Shown: piece after piece, positions 44,552-56,884 of the stretch
Numbering within the stretch: position 1 is the stretch's first letter
Layout: each line of letters opens with the position of its first letter
Position numbers and translations under genes: made by a program
Assembly (NCBI GenBank): GCA_905178155.1
Contig: CAJINV010000036.1
Location: 1-64,000, forward strand
DNA length: 64,000 bases
Origin: Amoebophrya sp. A120
Taxonomy: Eukaryota > Sar > Dinophyceae > Syndiniales > Amoebophryaceae
Direction: 5' to 3'
The notes under the pieces: model-generated
Database searches by the model: none
What the model saw: the letters and a program-made list of their open reading frames with translations, nothing else
What the model was told of the DNA's origin: nothing

Positions 44552-47447
44552 ATGAAAGAGCTGCAAATAATGTCGAAGCACGAGTCAAGCACGTTGACGC
44601 ACATGGCCAGCGCGGGCGGCCCCGCCAACTTGTCAGAGGGTTTGCACATTCCGCACCCCGCGACGCAGGTGTCGACCTCCGGTGCACGCGGGGTCGGGGG
44701 CGGAGGTGCCCCCGGTTCGCAACTTCCCAACGGCGCGCCACAAGTAGCCGACGTGCAGGTGACGGGGATGCGGCACGGCAACTTTTCCCGGCGCCGCCAG
44801 AACCACGCCATCTACGACCACAAAAAGGACAGCTTTATAGAATGGGTCCGCGGGATACTGCGCACCAGCTTCGACCTGGACACGATGGACACCAGCATCC
44901 CCATTCTGCTCCAACAGGTGGAGGAGCTGGTCCGGGAGCACATCGAGCGGCACGAGGACAGCCGGCTGGCGCGCATCGTGCCCGACGTGGCCACCTTCTT
45001 CACGCCCCTGAAGCTCCGAGACGCGTTCCTGATCTACAACAAGAAGTACCGGATCACGCGGCGACGGTTTGTGTACCCCACCTTCAACGAGATTCGCCAC
45101 GTGGTAAACCTGGCCCAGGTGCTCGGCCTACCCACGCTGAAGCTCATGACCTTCGACGGGGATCAGACCCTGTACCCGGACCAGAAAAACCTGGAAGATT
45201 TGTTCCTGGCACAGCAGCTTCTGCAGCTGCTGCAGGCAGGAGTGAAGATCGCGCTCGTGACCGCCGCTAACTACGGCCTGAACGGGGAAAAGTACGAGAC
45301 GCGACTGCGCGTGTTGCTCGAGTATTTCTCCGCGAAGAACCTGTCGCGGGAGTACGTGGAAAATTTCTACATTGTCGCTGGCGAGTCTATATGCAATGCA
45401 ACAGCATCGTACTCGTATAAGTGCATTACAAATTTCCTCAGGATGAGAAATAAAATTTGTAATGCTGATTTACCTTCAGGAAAAAATTTGTAATGCATGA
45501 TTGCAATTACTACGAGCGCGGCACCTTTGCACAGCATAGTCTAGCTACCTGCTGAAAATCGGGCCCGACTACCGCATCCACCCGGCGCAGGAGCAATGGC
45601 CGATAAAAAACGAGCGGAGCTCCTTGACCACCAGTAGCAGCAGCAGTGTGGCCGCGGCCCGTATGGTCCCGAGTAACATAACACAGAAAAAAGTGATACC
45701 GGAACAAGTAGGAGTGTTCCCGGTAGAAGAACAAAAATTGGTAGAAGACGGCGAGGACTCAGCAAATAACCGCGGGTCCACCAATAGCAACTCGTCCGCC
45801 GCACAGCTGGACAACATGCGGCACGTGCTGGACGCCTGCGAGGCCACGCTGCGGCAGGGTATCTACGATCTAAACATGAAGGCGCAGATTCTGCGGAAGG
45901 CCACCTCGGTCGGGTGCATCCAGGCGCACTTCAAGGAGCCCGGACGGGAAAACCACTACTTCAGGCGAGAGCAGCTGGACGAGCTGGTGTACCGCCTGCA
46001 GGAGACGCTGATCGAGAACCGGGAGCGGATCCACTTTCCCTACTGCGCCTTCAACGGGGGGAACGACGTCTGGTTCGACATTGGCAACAAGAAGGAGGGC
46101 ATTCAGGGCCTGCAGACGCTGCTGGGCGTGGAACCCTGCCAGTGCCTGCACGTGGGCGACCAGATGGCACGCACGGGGAACGACTTCATGGCCCGATTCA
46201 TTTCCCCGGTTTGCTGGATCGTGGACCCTTCGGAAACGAAAAAGATCCTCAAGCACGTGCTCCGCAAGCTCGGCATAACGTCGCACCACCGCTCGACGTC
46301 GGCAGACAACATAGCGCCGGTCGGCAGTCAGCAGCATCTCCTGCTTTCCCGTGATGTCAGCAACGCGTCGCAGTCGGCGATGCTGGGGACGACGGCCGCG
46401 GGTAGTGCAACTCCTGGGATGAACAATCTTGTCGCCGCCGGGGGGACGAGCGGCAACAACTTCTATGCGCAGCAGGCGAACGGACCGCCGTCCTCTGCGG
46501 GTTCCTCCAAGAACAATCTCGCCGCAACATCGTATAGTACTCAACAAAATTATGGCCCAGCAGGTGGCGCGACGTGGTCGACGTCCAAGAGATCTTCCAA
46601 AGGCTCCAACTCGCCTCAGACCGCCTGGGGTCCGTCTCCAATCTCGATAGTGCAAGGACAACAGCACGGTGGAGGTGGTAACCTCGATCGCGATCGGAGT
46701 CGCAGTTCCTCGCCCAAGTTCCAGGCCGGCGCGCCACCTCCACGACTGTCAAAACTAAGCTCCGTGGGCTCGAAGGATGGCCCCCTTTCCACCACGAGCA
46801 TGGCCGGACGAACGATCGAGACGCAATTCGAGCTCCCCTCCCACGTGACCGGCATTCCCACCTCCCCAGAACACCCCAGCCGCCAAAGTCAGGAAATACG
46901 CTCTTCCGTCTCCCGTCTGCTGGACGCTACGGCGACGGAGGCCGAGATCGCTAAAGCAAAAGAAACCATGATTCGATGGTCCCCCTCCCAGGATAGCAGC
47001 GAAGGCAGCAGCACTCCCGAGTGCACCCCGAGGAATGACGAGGAGGACACCGCTTTTTTCGAGCATAACGAGCAAGGCACAGCTTTTTACACAAGGTCGG
47101 GAACTGGCACTACTGGCGCACAGCAGACGGGCGAAAGAAATTTCTATGCAGGAGCCGATGGAGTATTTTTTATCTACTTCGTTCTGCGGTGCATAGTAGT
47201 TCTTGTCGGAATGTTTATGTTTTCCAATGGACCTCGACGAGAGGAGAAGATAAGGCAAGAATGAATACGAACTCATTTCATTTTTACTGTAATTCGCGTG
47301 CAAAAATTTTTACACCAGGACCCCGCGAAGCTTTCACTCGTCGTGCAAGACGCCGCACAGGACCCGCTTGACGAGGGTATCAACGAAATGACAACGCAGT
47401 GGCAGCGACGCGAGCGCGCAATGCGTGAGAAATCTGGAAACACATAG
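44552..47447 (+). CDS. ISN1: IMP-specific 5'-nucleotidase (HAD superfamily)
   Basis: Exons 44552-45389, 45544-47162 and 47319-47447 sum to exactly 862 codons (861 aa). Family landmarks in order: DSFIEWVRGILRTSF, RLARIVPDVATFFTPLK, RRFVYPTFNEIRHVVNLAQV, the HAD aspartate motif MTFDGDQTLYPD, IALVTAANYG, FYIVAGESSYLL, FNGGNDVWFDIGNKKEGIQ and CLHVGDQMARTGNDFMAR. The enzyme hydrolyses IMP to inosine, in the cytosol. It is much longer than yeast ISN1 (about 450 aa): there is a Ser/Asn-rich insert after PIKNERSS and a ~370-residue Ser/Gly-rich tail. Intron 45390-45538 is introner B3, inside the GESSYLL motif; intron 47163-47318 is GT-AG. A second in-frame ATG at 44570 is an alternative start. Confidence 0.9.
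45390..45538 (+). mobile_element. Introner B3 (family B, 149 bp)
   Basis: It begins TATGCAATGCAACAGCATCG and ends GCACCTTTGCACAGCATA, with duplication GTCTA at 45385-45389 and 45539-45543. The TIRs are more diverged than in B1, but the interior (CTCAGGATGAGAAATAAAAT, GTAATGCATGATTGC) matches B2 closely. Excision reads AGESSYLLKIG, a conserved ISN1 motif, which independently proves the splice outcome. Confidence 0.93.
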
Positions 47448-48513
47448 CAGGCCGGCTACCATGTTTGATCAAGATACGATTGGCCCGGGCACCCTTGTTG
47501 TGCTCAGCAATTTTTGTTGGTGCGCCCGCAAGTACTAGTCCTGATTGCGAAGTAGCCTCCGTGATGACGATTTGATTTTTCGCTAAAGTGTTTCGGTAAT
47601 ATCCTAACTTTCACTTGTGCTCGCAGGCAACCCGCATGGTGGCGATGAACTATGTTTTTTCATTTTCCCCCCGTCTATTTGGGGCGAAAATTGTAATACT
47701 TGGTTTCGTGCTGTATTGCAGTACTTCTGCTTGCACTCTAAGTTCTTAAAGACCACTTGACATCCAGATCCACTAAAAACCATGACTCAGTTTTAGTGGC
47801 ATGAAAATGCCAGTAGGCTTTCTTTCAGCATCTTTTCATTTTGTCTGAATTTGGTTTTGTATTTGTTCGCAATCGATATCAATCACATCACATAAAAAAA
47901 AGACCGGATCCACGCGAATTGTACTCGTCACACGCCAGATCACGATCGGCCTCGCAGAAGATTCGCAATCTCGATGACCAGTGTTCTGTTTCATTAAGGA
48001 GCAATACTTATTTTGCGGAGATGTTGTGTATTTTGTTTTTGAAAAGATAACACGAGGGTTTCGATCTCGCAATTTTCTACTAGAAATGGATCGCTGTTGT
48101 CTTCGAATATACGAAATAAAGCCTGTTGGAGTCGTGGCATTTACCAGCAACGGAGTAAGGTATACTATCGTGATCGCACAAAATAAATCGTTATCGACGT
48201 CATTTCTCTGTGGATCATGAATACAGGTCCGCCCCCGCGATGTTTACTCCAATAAAAATCATTTAAGACTCATTGCGCCCTCGTTCAAACATTCTTAGTG
48301 CCCCAAGGACTAGTTGTAGTCTCATGACGGAATCCGAATCATGGGGCTGGTGGAGCCAACAATTTGTTTTTGTTATCCATTGGACGCAAGAATCTTCGTC
48401 GTCATTCCTCCGGCACTAATAAAGTAACAACAAGGAAAGGACTATCTAACTTAAACTTTATCTTTAGGACATACTCTTGAAGAGTTCTTGCACGACCTGC
48501 ATCAAAAATTACC
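47448..48513. other. Intergenic stretch
   Basis: About 1.07 kb of AT-rich DNA between the nucleotidase and the Cir_N protein. No frame is convincing and I see no repeat. Confidence 0.45.
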
Positions 48514-49596
48514 ATGGGCGGGCGTGGGGGAATCAATATCTTGGGCCAGAAAAAATGGCACGTGTGGAACATGGACAACCGCCTGCGGGTGGAACGCGAC
48601 GAACGACGGCACCGCGAGCAGCAGGAGGCCGCGCAGCGAGAGGAACAGCAAGGCCGGTTTCAGGACAAGGTCGCGACTCTCAAGCGTAAGAACCGGGGGG
48701 CAAAGAATGCTGCACTGGAAGACGATGCTATCACCAAACATCTGGAAGACCAGGCCGCAAGCAGACGAGCGACCAAGAACATGCTGACAAACGGCTCCTC
48801 GTCCTCGTCTTCGTCCTCGACAACCGCAGCTTTATTTGCAGCGGCATCCGCAACGCTCGGAGAGGTCGTGGGTGAGGACGACAGTGACCTCAAGAAAGCT
48901 CCGGAAGTGCGGCACGTGAATTTTTTCCAGGAGGAGGAGAAAGCCTGGAAAGACGCGGAACTGGCACGGGCGAAGAAGGTCGAGCTGCAGGCCAAGGGTA
49001 GAATCCTTGGAAAGAAGGGCACCTTGGACGGCATGAGCGTGCAGCGTGAGATGTCTAGTGACATCGCGGATATCAAGAAGCAGCCGGTCCCCTGGTACAT
49101 GAAGACAGGGCAGCAAGCCGCAGGAGCAGCACCTGGTGGTGGTCGTGCTGCCAGCTCGTCGTCTTCAAATAAACTACTCCAGGACCACGACGAGAGGAAC
49201 AGCGTCGACAAAAATAAACCCAGCAACGATAATATTCGTCAACTTGTTCAACAGACGAACCAGCTACAGTTTCTCGCACCACAATCGTCTTCAGGTAAAG
49301 ATGATGCGAAGAACGGAGCAGACACGACCCACACATCGGCAGAGAAACAGGAAGTGATGATAAAGAAAGGCAAGCACAACAAGAAGTCGAAGAAGACAAA
49401 AAAGCGAAAACGCAGCTCGTCGTCGTCCTCAGCGTCGTCGTGGTCCGAAGAGGAGGGGGCGAAAAAAGCTTCGAAGAAGAAGAAGAAACGGAAAAACGAC
49501 GATCTTCTTGCTTCGTTTGATACTTCAAAACTATTGTCCCACTCGCAGCTCAGAGAAAAAGACGAATTGAAGCAGCAAGTAAATGGTTGTAGATAA
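48514..49596 (+). CDS. LENG1: LENG1-like Cir_N-domain protein
   Basis: A single exon of 360 aa. The N terminus reads MGGRGGINILGQKKWHVWNM then DNRLRVERDERRHRE, matching the Cir_N domain (CIR/LENG1 N terminus: short Gly-rich start, K(K/S)WH, N..RV..DE). A second conserved block is RHVNFFQEEEKAW, then PVPWYM, also typical of LENG1-type proteins. The C terminus is Lys/Ser rich with KKSKKTKKRKRSSSSSS and KKASKKKKKRK, likely nuclear localisation. Relatives are nuclear and associate with RNA processing or transcription; the function here is inferred. The last codons may read into an intron (KQQ then GTAAATGG), so a further exon is possible. It contains no introner. Confidence 0.75.
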   Translation: MGGRGGINILGQKKWHVWNMDNRLRVERDERRHREQQEAAQREEQQGRFQDKVATLKRKNRGAKNAALEDDAITKHLEDQAASRRATKNMLTNGSSSSSSSSTTAALFAAASATLGEVVGEDDSDLKKAPEVRHVNFFQEEEKAWKDAELARAKKVELQAKGRILGKKGTLDGMSVQREMSSDIADIKKQPVPWYMKTGQQAAGAAPGGGRAASSSSSNKLLQDHDERNSVDKNKPSNDNIRQLVQQTNQLQFLAPQSSSGKDDAKNGADTTHTSAEKQEVMIKKGKHNKKSKKTKKRKRSSSSSSASSWSEEEGAKKASKKKKKRKNDDLLASFDTSKLLSHSQLREKDELKQQVNGCR

Positions 49597-50531
49597 CAGT
49601 TGTCCAAAAAGCGTTGAAAAGTCGACCGAAATTCCTGGATACTTACCAAGAATGTTGAGAGACGCTTGAGCGCTGGCCAAAACGCGTTTTTCATCGGTCG
49701 TTGCCCAGAAAAGGTTGCTGTTCTTTAACTCTTTCCACCTTTGCGTGAGGGCACCGCACGTTTTCAAACAGAAGTGCCGAGAGCATGAGCGGAGAAGCGA
49801 AGCATAGTGTTCCCTGTTTTGTGAGAGGCTTTGGTAACTCCCCGGGTCTTCTAGCTCTGATCTGGAAAAGCAAGTACACGTGGTGAATGAAAGATCTCAA
49901 TGGACCATGTTGATGAGCACAAGATGGATCCGATACATACTTAGCAAGAAATAGCAAGACGTAAATGATGTCTGCAGGTGGCATGAGCCTACGAGAAAAC
50001 AGCTCTTGCAAGAATATCCCAGAGAGTACAAATGTTGTTCATCTGTGTGGTTGCGCACCCCACCGTTGTATTAGCGTGCTATATCTAGTATAACGAAAAG
50101 ACGCTCCGAGAAAAATGGAAAGACAGTATATGTATAAATGTGATTTAGAAGAACACGATGAGAGCCTGAAATACATAGCAGTGAGCTACTCGTCTGAGGT
50201 GTATGCTCGCAACAGAGGATATCGCCGGAAATACGACAGCTTCTGCTAGATCTATCATTCCATCTTGTTGTTTTATCGAGCCAGCGATTGTCAATGTGAG
50301 TAGCTTTGATTTTCATTTTCTTCTTGAGTATATATAAAAGTACAGTGTTAAAAGACCCATGTCTACTAGTGGTGGAGGTGTATTATCAGGCCCCACCTGG
50401 CAGTAGGGGGGACGACGACGCCAAACCCAAAGTAAGCGCTTCGCAACTGCTATTACAGGAAAGCGACGAAATTCCTACCAGCGCGCTTCTTTACCATCTC
50501 TGGTGCTACTTCTTGATCTAATAATTTACGT
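49597..50531. other. Intergenic stretch
   Basis: About 0.93 kb. A frame from about 50373 reads YYQAPPGSRGDDDAKPKVSA and could be an exon preceding the small ORF at 50532, but no start or junction is clear. Otherwise nothing is seen. Confidence 0.35.
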
Positions 50532-50870
50532 ATGCTCCCCATGGATTTCGAAGAGTGGGGAGAGAGTAGCGGCGGCTCCCAGTTGGGAAGCTTTGCGCAG
50601 CTGGTAATTTGCGGTGTAGTTGGCTGGTATTTCGTGCGGGGGAATCGTGCGGAGCCGGCAAGTACGACCCCCTCCTCACCCTCGACCAGCAAATCAAGAA
50701 AAAAGAAGGACTGTGCGGGTGGTGTTAGTAGCGACGACGAGCCAATACAGGATGCAGCACCCAACCACCTGCGGCCGAAAAAGAGCCTGGCCAATATGAC
50801 TTGTTCAAACTACCACTCGTCCCACTCTCGTGGTCTCCAAGCTCTACTTGTGCCTCGACGTCTCCCATGA
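50532..50870 (+). CDS. Small single-pass membrane protein, hypothetical
   Basis: 112 codons starting MLPMDFEEWGESSGG. One hydrophobic segment, SFAQLVICGVVGWYFVRG, is followed by a Ser/Lys-rich stretch (PSSPSTSKSRKKKD). It lies 126 bp before the DnaJ gene on the same strand and might be its 5' exon, but the DnaJ protein already starts like its relatives. No homologue is recognised; composition near the end (LVPRRLP) suggests intron read-through. Confidence 0.35.
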   Translation: MLPMDFEEWGESSGGSQLGSFAQLVICGVVGWYFVRGNRAEPASTTPSSPSTSKSRKKKDCAGGVSSDDEPIQDAAPNHLRPKKSLANMTCSNYHSSHSRGLQALLVPRRLP

Positions 50871-50996
50871 TGATACCTTGCAACTGTCTCTCATGTTTTC
50901 TAAACGCACATCTGTTTGAGTTTGACAGTATCTATTAGTAACGATTTGCAGGAGGTGGAACCAGATGTGGGACAATAGTTTGAGCAGGTGATACGC

Positions 50997-52427
50997 ATGG
51001 CCTACTTTTTCTACATCTCCGGGGGATTTCTGACAGGCTCACACCACTTATACCTGGAGAATTATGAGTACAACTTATATATTGGATACCGCTCCTGTGA
51101 TTTAGTCACATGCCTCTTGTTGAATTGAGGTGTCAACTTTCTTTCATTTCTTTCAAATAGAAAGGCCTGAAGCCCGTAGGTGTATCATCTACTACGGTGA
51201 GCAAGACCACGTCTTCATGAAGGCTACAAATCTAATAAGCCACTAGACTGCGCCAGCGGCGCACAGGCACAGCCACAGCCCACTCGGTTCGTCAGGCCGC
51301 GCAACAACCGTATATTTAGACATCGTCGAGACGCGAAATGCAAAAATGAATCATCAACACTTTTTCAGGTACGGCACGACCTACTTGTTCACCCTGGGGT
51401 ACTTCTTTATCGGCATGTGCGCCGATGCGTTCCTGCTCCCGGTATATGTATACAACCACAACCGGAACGTGCACCCCCAGGCCGTCCAGGAGTCCTTCCG
51501 CGTCTGTCAGTTGCTGTGGAGGTTCTGCAAGCTCTGCTTGCTCCTGAGTGTGCTTTTCACGGCGTTCCTCGCCTTTTTCCCCGTCACGTACGAGTACGCC
51601 ACAGGGGAGTTTTTGGCGAACACCAACGGAGTATGAGACTGCACAAATGTTACTCCTCTCGTCGTCACGCGTAAGCATACAACCACACCATACATACGAG
51701 GATTCTGTTCTTGTCTTTTGGCACTGCTTGCATGACAGCTTCTATCTTCCCGCAGCCATTGAATTTGAACTCGAAGATCGCGCGGGGGCTTGTCATGCAG
51801 TAGCGACAGTTCTAGTTGTACAACCAATCAATGCTTGTGTTATTGTTCATGCCCTTCAAATGATGGAGGGGGGACCGCTTGTGCAAGCTCATACGAGGCC
51901 ACGGTGATGCAGAACCCCTACGACGTTCTGGAGATACCAAGGGGCAGCACCATGCCGGACGCTCACAAAGCCTACAAAAAGATGTCGATGAAGTACCACC
52001 CCGACAAAAATTCCAGCGCTGACGCCAAGGACAAAATGGCCAATGTCAACGCCGCTTACGAAACGATAAAAAAGGTACTTCAACATCTACTTTGTGCTTT
52101 CATGATTACACTTGTTGTTGCATTCCCATTCTTTATCGCAGCTCCGCGCACCTGCTGAAAAAAATCGACAAATGATCATTCCAGGGCACGATCGGGCTGG
52201 AATTCAGTGAAGACGGACTGACGGAGATGGCGGAACGATGGGTGGAGAAGTGGAAAACGCTGCTGAACTATTTGGAAACCTCGTCCAAAGCTCGCAAAAA
52301 GGAGAAGGAGGACAAGACCAAAAAGGCCAAAGAGACAGAAGACACACCATCGGATGGAACGACCAACAAGAAAACCAGCGACAAAAAGAAATCATCTTCC
52401 AGCACAAGGAAAACAAAGGGACGGTAG
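50997..52427 (+). CDS. DNAJC22: TM2-domain DnaJ protein (DNAJC22-like)
   Basis: Exons 50997-51067, 51369-51631, 51899-52074 and 52185-52427 total exactly 251 codons (250 aa). The N terminus, MAYFFYISGGFLTGSHHLYL then YLFTLGYFFIGMCADAF, is a TM2-type pair of membrane helices as at the start of DNAJC22, followed by another hydrophobic segment (LCLLLSVLFTAFLAFFP). The J domain reads NPYDVLEIPRGSTMPDAHKA and YHPDKN with the HPD tripeptide intact, then VNAAYETIKK. The C terminus is Lys-rich. It should recruit Hsp70 to a membrane; DNAJC22/Wurst is linked to endocytosis in animals. The start is chosen to match DNAJC22. Introner C2 splits the membrane part from the J domain; the other two introns are GT-AG. 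Confidence 0.85.
51632..51893. mobile_element. Introner C2 (family C, degenerate, 262 bp)
   Basis: The ends TATGAGACTGCACAAATGTT and CCGCTTGTGCAAGCTCATA are diverged family C repeats. The flanks CGGAG (51627-51631) and CGAGG (51894-51898) are an imperfect duplication. Removing the element and one flank gives FLANTNGATVMQNPYD in frame. It contains GCATGACAGC and CTTGTCATGCAG, the motif shared with the other families. Confidence 0.8.
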
Positions 52428-53611
52428 AGAATAAAATCAAAATCAAAGTCACCCCTACATTAGATATAAAAACATGTCGAGTTTTTTCAAAGAAACTGCG
52501 CGATCTTTGCTACTTCTATCTACCCCCATCAAGAATTTGTCACGTATTTGTAGTAGTACGTAGCTCTTCTTCACAGAAGTGATTCGGCTTCCCGTGAAAA
52601 CCAAGTTTTTTCTACATTTCCCTCGCATGTACTGACTAGTACTCCCCAGCAACGCGCACTGGCCCCATCCTCGACGCGCATTCTTCAGCTAGAGGCTAAA
52701 GAACCAGCGCATTGTCGAGAGCCCTTGTACGAAGGCGGCGACTTTTCATCTTTTGCACAGTCACAAACTTTCTTATGTTTGTGTGGTGGTCGTTCGAAGA
52801 ACAAGACCGTGCATAAAACATTTTTGTTGTGCCTTTGCAATCGAAGGACTCGCATCTTCAATACGTGCTTTCCAGCGAGGAGGACAAAAGTACACGGAAG
52901 ATCCGATCGCTGCAGCAGCCTGTTCTCTTTCCATACGAATACGGTCCCGGTCGTGTGTGTTCACCGCAGAGAGGGACCCGCATCCATGGGAACAATGTCG
53001 TGAGCCCGAGAAACAGTCGCAGATTCGTGTGCCGTTCGTGCGTCATTTATTTCTGTTTTAAGCGTGATGTCCAAGTATTATGGACCGAAGCTTCACAAGA
53101 AGAATAAACCTACATCCTGGGGAGCAAAAAAAGAAACAGCCGTTCCAGACTTTTTGAACTTGAAGAGAGGCAAAAATATCCTCGTCCTGGTGGGTGAAGA
53201 AGCCGAGCAAGCATGAGATGACGAGTAGACGGCGACCCAGTTTAGGGTGAGGTGAGCAGTGCTATTGCTTCTATTCACACCGAGTCGGAGTCGCTCAATG
53301 AAAAAACTAAAAGCGTTATCTTCAATTTCACGCTCACCTTGAAGAGAAGGAGAAGCGCGCGCGTCATTCAATTTCTCTTTCTTCCAGTTCCAGCTTGCAT
53401 CGCTGAGCTCGATTTGCAGTTTTCCCGAGAAGATGGACCTGCAGTTCTGCACGTTGCATCATTAAAATTATTCAAAAAAAGCAAACGTCGACGCCGTCCA
53501 CGTCTCGTTCGGACAAGGAGACAGCGCAAGGTGGCATCCATTCGGCTCTGGGTGTAGATTCTACTAGTTCTGCGTCTAAATTTAGTCCCTCCATTGCAAA
53601 GAAGGCTAAGA
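52428..53611. other. Intergenic stretch with one weak exon candidate
   Basis: After TTTCCAG at 52877 a frame reads GGQKYTEDPIAAAACSLSIR and continues to about 53060, but a second frame is equally open and no partner exon is found. The remainder is AT-rich spacer. Confidence 0.3.
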
Positions 53612-56600
53612 ATGACTGTTGGCGCAGCGGGAATTTCTTCGGCTGCAATGCCACAAGTGCTTGTGGGGAAATTGAAGGTTCTGGGCGAGACTTTTGGACT
53701 AGTCGAGGCGGCAGGCACAGAACACCGCATCCCGATTCCGACTGGCGTTTGTACTACTTATACTTAATCGATGTCTATATATTTTGAATGTATCAATTGA
53801 ATCTTTCTCTTTGTCTTTCTGGTTCTTCATCGTGGCGAGGCACATTGTCGTTCTAATCATGAAACACTTTGCAATTCGCAATGTGAACTACGTATGGACA
53901 CGAAAATAAATATTTCAGTCGTGAAGCCGGGTCAGCTCGTGGGTTTCACGGTCAGTGGGGGATCCACCGAAAGCGAAGTGTGGGTTGCAGTCGACGGAGT
54001 TGACCAAGATATTGCAGAGCGAAAGTTTCCGTCGTGTGTGGGCACCGTAGCAAGGAGGCGTTGCGAGCCGCCCTTGCCCTTGGCCGATGATCTGGATGTC
54101 AACGTTCCTGACACGACCGCTGATCCAGCCACGGCCGAGCACGTCGATAACTCCTTCGTTCTGCGCGTCCGTGTACCGCGCTGCAGCGAGAGCGACCGCG
54201 TCGATCAAGACTCGCACGGCACGACGGACGCAGGAGCCGCTGCAAGAACCATCCGCCACAGAAGCACGGAAGAGAACATTGACGAGACAGAAGATGACAC
54301 CATAAGTACGAAAGCAAATTGCGGGAACAAAGCTAGTGGCACGACCACGCGAACGAGCAGGGCGAGTACGATGGCATCATCCACAGCTACACCGTCGTCG
54401 TCAAGCAGTAGTTCATCTTTTTGCGAGTACAACCCGAACGACGACGGCTCGCAAAAACATTTCCAAGAGCAAGTTCAGCAAGGGAACCCTTTCCGGACCT
54501 CGGGTCTGGCGGAGAACGAGGTGGACACCGCTGGTGCTGGAGCTGGGGCTTCTACAACCGGGACAATTACAGCGCCATTTGTACCATCAGAGACTGCAGC
54601 AGCTCGCATCCAGCAGGTGGAAAATCACGCTGGTGTCCCAGCAGATGAAAGTACTAACTCGCACAGAGGCATCGTCCCCCCAGAAGACGCACAAGAACAA
54701 CAAGATGAGTACCCAGCTTCGAACTTTCCCAATCTTTGAAATCACTAACACGGTACGTAAAGAAAACAGCACCTCTAGTAATCAGGCATGTTCTTGCATG
54801 CACTTGCAAAAAGAAAACTCGCACGCGTTGTGATCTTCTTTGTTCATCTAGGACGTCCACGCTAAGATATTGTAGCACGGAACAGGCATGCGCGCAACTT
54901 CAGACCGAGTGGAAATTGGGATCGATTTTCGTTTTCAAGATTCCTACCAGGACATCCCGATTCCCGAGAACCTGTTGGAAGCAGCCCGAAGGTACCTGCT
55001 GCAGCATAGCTGCTTTTTAGATATTCTTCTCGCTATCCATGATCCAACCAATATGTATATCCTTCAGAATCTGAATGTGAATCATTATCGTGGTCATGTG
55101 ACCGTGCCCGTGCGGTAGCTAGAAGTATGCCATTGGCCTGTGAGTATGACTCCCAGTCCGATCTTCACATGACAATAACTACAAGCATTATAACACACAG
55201 GAGTCTACAGGAGCCCCTGGCAATCGGAGCGGTGCTTGCGTGTGAAGTGCAGAACGGCGAAATCGTTGCAGGCCCTGTCTGGAAACAGATAGTCGCAGGT
55301 AATGTAAGTTGTAGCTGTTTTGCTGTCATGAACATGCACATATTGGTCACAAAATCTGTGAGACCTCCCAGATACATCACTTGCCTGACTCGGAAGTTGA
55401 GACTTCCACGCGAAACGATTTTTTGCGAGGTAGTTTTTCCGCTTATGCCACTGACAACTGAAACTGTCCCCATCTGAGGCAAGCCGAGCCGCGTTTCTCT
55501 TCTGTGTCATTCTCGATAAGAGTCATGAAAAGTCTCGATGCAATACCAATGGAGTTGCAGAAATTCTCCTGTGTGGCAAGAAGAATGAATGACCGCATGC
55601 GAAACTGCGGTTCTGCCTGCTGTGGGCGGACCACGTAGATTTTTGAATGCGATATCGAGACGCGCCTGTTCCCGAAGCGCGCGGCCACGAACACCGAAGC
55701 CGATGCCAGCGACGCTCCAACAACCACGGCAGCAGCTACAGGTGGCGGCAGAAAAAACGCGCTAGCGGAAGAAGCAGACTTCAATGCGGCACTGCAGGCG
55801 GCGGAAGATCTGATGAACCTCGAGTTTTCGACAACGGCCGGAGGTGATCATGACGTCGAAATGCGTCCTTCTGAGGAAGAGATGCAGACGCAGGCCGCTG
55901 CAAAGCTGCCACAGGACGCAAAGGCAAACTCCTCCTCGAGTACTATATCAGAGAAAGAGCTGCAGCATGAAGGCGCGCAGGAAAAGCCTTCTGCCGAAGC
56001 TTCTGCAACAGGAGCGGCACCGGTACCAACCGGGACGACACCCGCCACATCCTCGTCCTCCACCACAGCGCAGAATAACATGCAGGGAGTGCATATGGAA
56101 GCGTCGGGATCTGGACCGAAATCAACAAAATCGAAATGATTTGTGATGCATAAAAACGCTACCAGTTGGAGCCTCATTTTCCAAGTGGGGCATGACAAAT
56201 TTCGGGAGCAACAAAATCCAGCCTGTCATGCTGTTTGGGCAAGGAAGGCTGCTCCTCTCATGCTACTCTGGCAGCGCATCGCCTTCCCCTAAACGGGCCT
56301 GCATTCGGTCCCATTTGCCTCCTCCCCAACACAGGCCATACGTGCCCTACATTTTATGCATTACAGATTTTGTAGATTTTGATTCTAACACCTCCATAGT
56401 GCACTCCGCTAGATCCGCGCGGAGTCGGCATTACTGGTGTGACGACGACATCGACACGAATTTAGAAAACATTCGTATGGGCACCGTGACGTCGACCAGC
56501 ACCCCAGACAATGACCACACGGTGATCATGACCATGAATCGAGAAATGATCTTTTGCCCGACCGAGTATCTGCAAAAACTTCGGCTTGCGCCCGGCACTG

Positions 56601-56884
56601 ACGTCGCCTGCTCCGTCTATACTGACGAAGATGGGCATCCAGTGGTAGTTTGTTACTCCACGTTTTTCTGCTTCTTGCTGGTTGAGAAGCAAAGAGTAAA
56701 TACATACGTAGAGCTGCAATCCTGATAGCTATATGCAAGAACGAGCTTGGTACTACAGTCGCCTGCTAGTTCACAATTTCAACTTCTCTTTCAGGCCGAC
56801 AGCAGCAAACCGCTCTGGGAGCTCTCCACGCCATTCTATCCTACTGATAGCATTTCTCACATCAAGACCACGACCGAGCGCTAA
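53612..56884 (+). CDS. Protein(s) with three divergent cold-shock-like modules
   Basis: Readable exons: 53612-53750, 53919-54739, 54705-54752, 54876-~54991, 55211-~55295, ~55640-56093, 56404-56644 and 56795-56884. Module 1: VLVGKLKVLGETFGLVEAAG, then VKPGQLVGFTVS. Module 2: FPIFEITNT, DIPIPENLLEAARR, LAIGAVLACEVQNGEIVAGP and VW. Module 3: NIRMGTVTSTSTPDNDHTVI, LRLAPGTDVACSVYTDEDGHPV and PLWEL. Each follows the cold-shock pattern 'G.V..., (D/I)PFVH-like, L..G..V.F.V...G.PV', ending P.W as in the next gene. Long Ser/Thr/Ala-rich linkers separate them. The frame changes between 54739 and 54705, so either an intron is missed or two genes abut; the junction before 55640 is also unresolved. The family binds single-stranded nucleic acid; an RNA-binding role is inferred. 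Introner D1 lies before module 3. Confidence 0.55.
56094..56398. mobile_element. Introner D1 (family D, 305 bp)
   Basis: It begins TATGGAAGCGTCGGGATCTG and ends GATTCTAACACCTCCATA; the stems pair through GTGATGCATAAAA / TTTTATGCATTAC. The duplication GTGCA lies at 56089-56093 and 56399-56403. Excision reads NNMQGVHSARSARS in frame. It is unlike A-C in sequence but has the same TAT/ATA ends, the same 5-bp duplication and the same internal GGCATGACAAATTT and CTGTCATGCTG motifs, so it was found by the signature rather than by similarity. Confidence 0.87.

Noticed and set aside
48660-49694. Minus-strand frames of 188, 151 and 148 codons
   Set aside because: Antisense shadows of the Ser/Lys-rich LENG1-like gene; they show Phe/Ser/Leu runs from inverted AAG/TCG codons.
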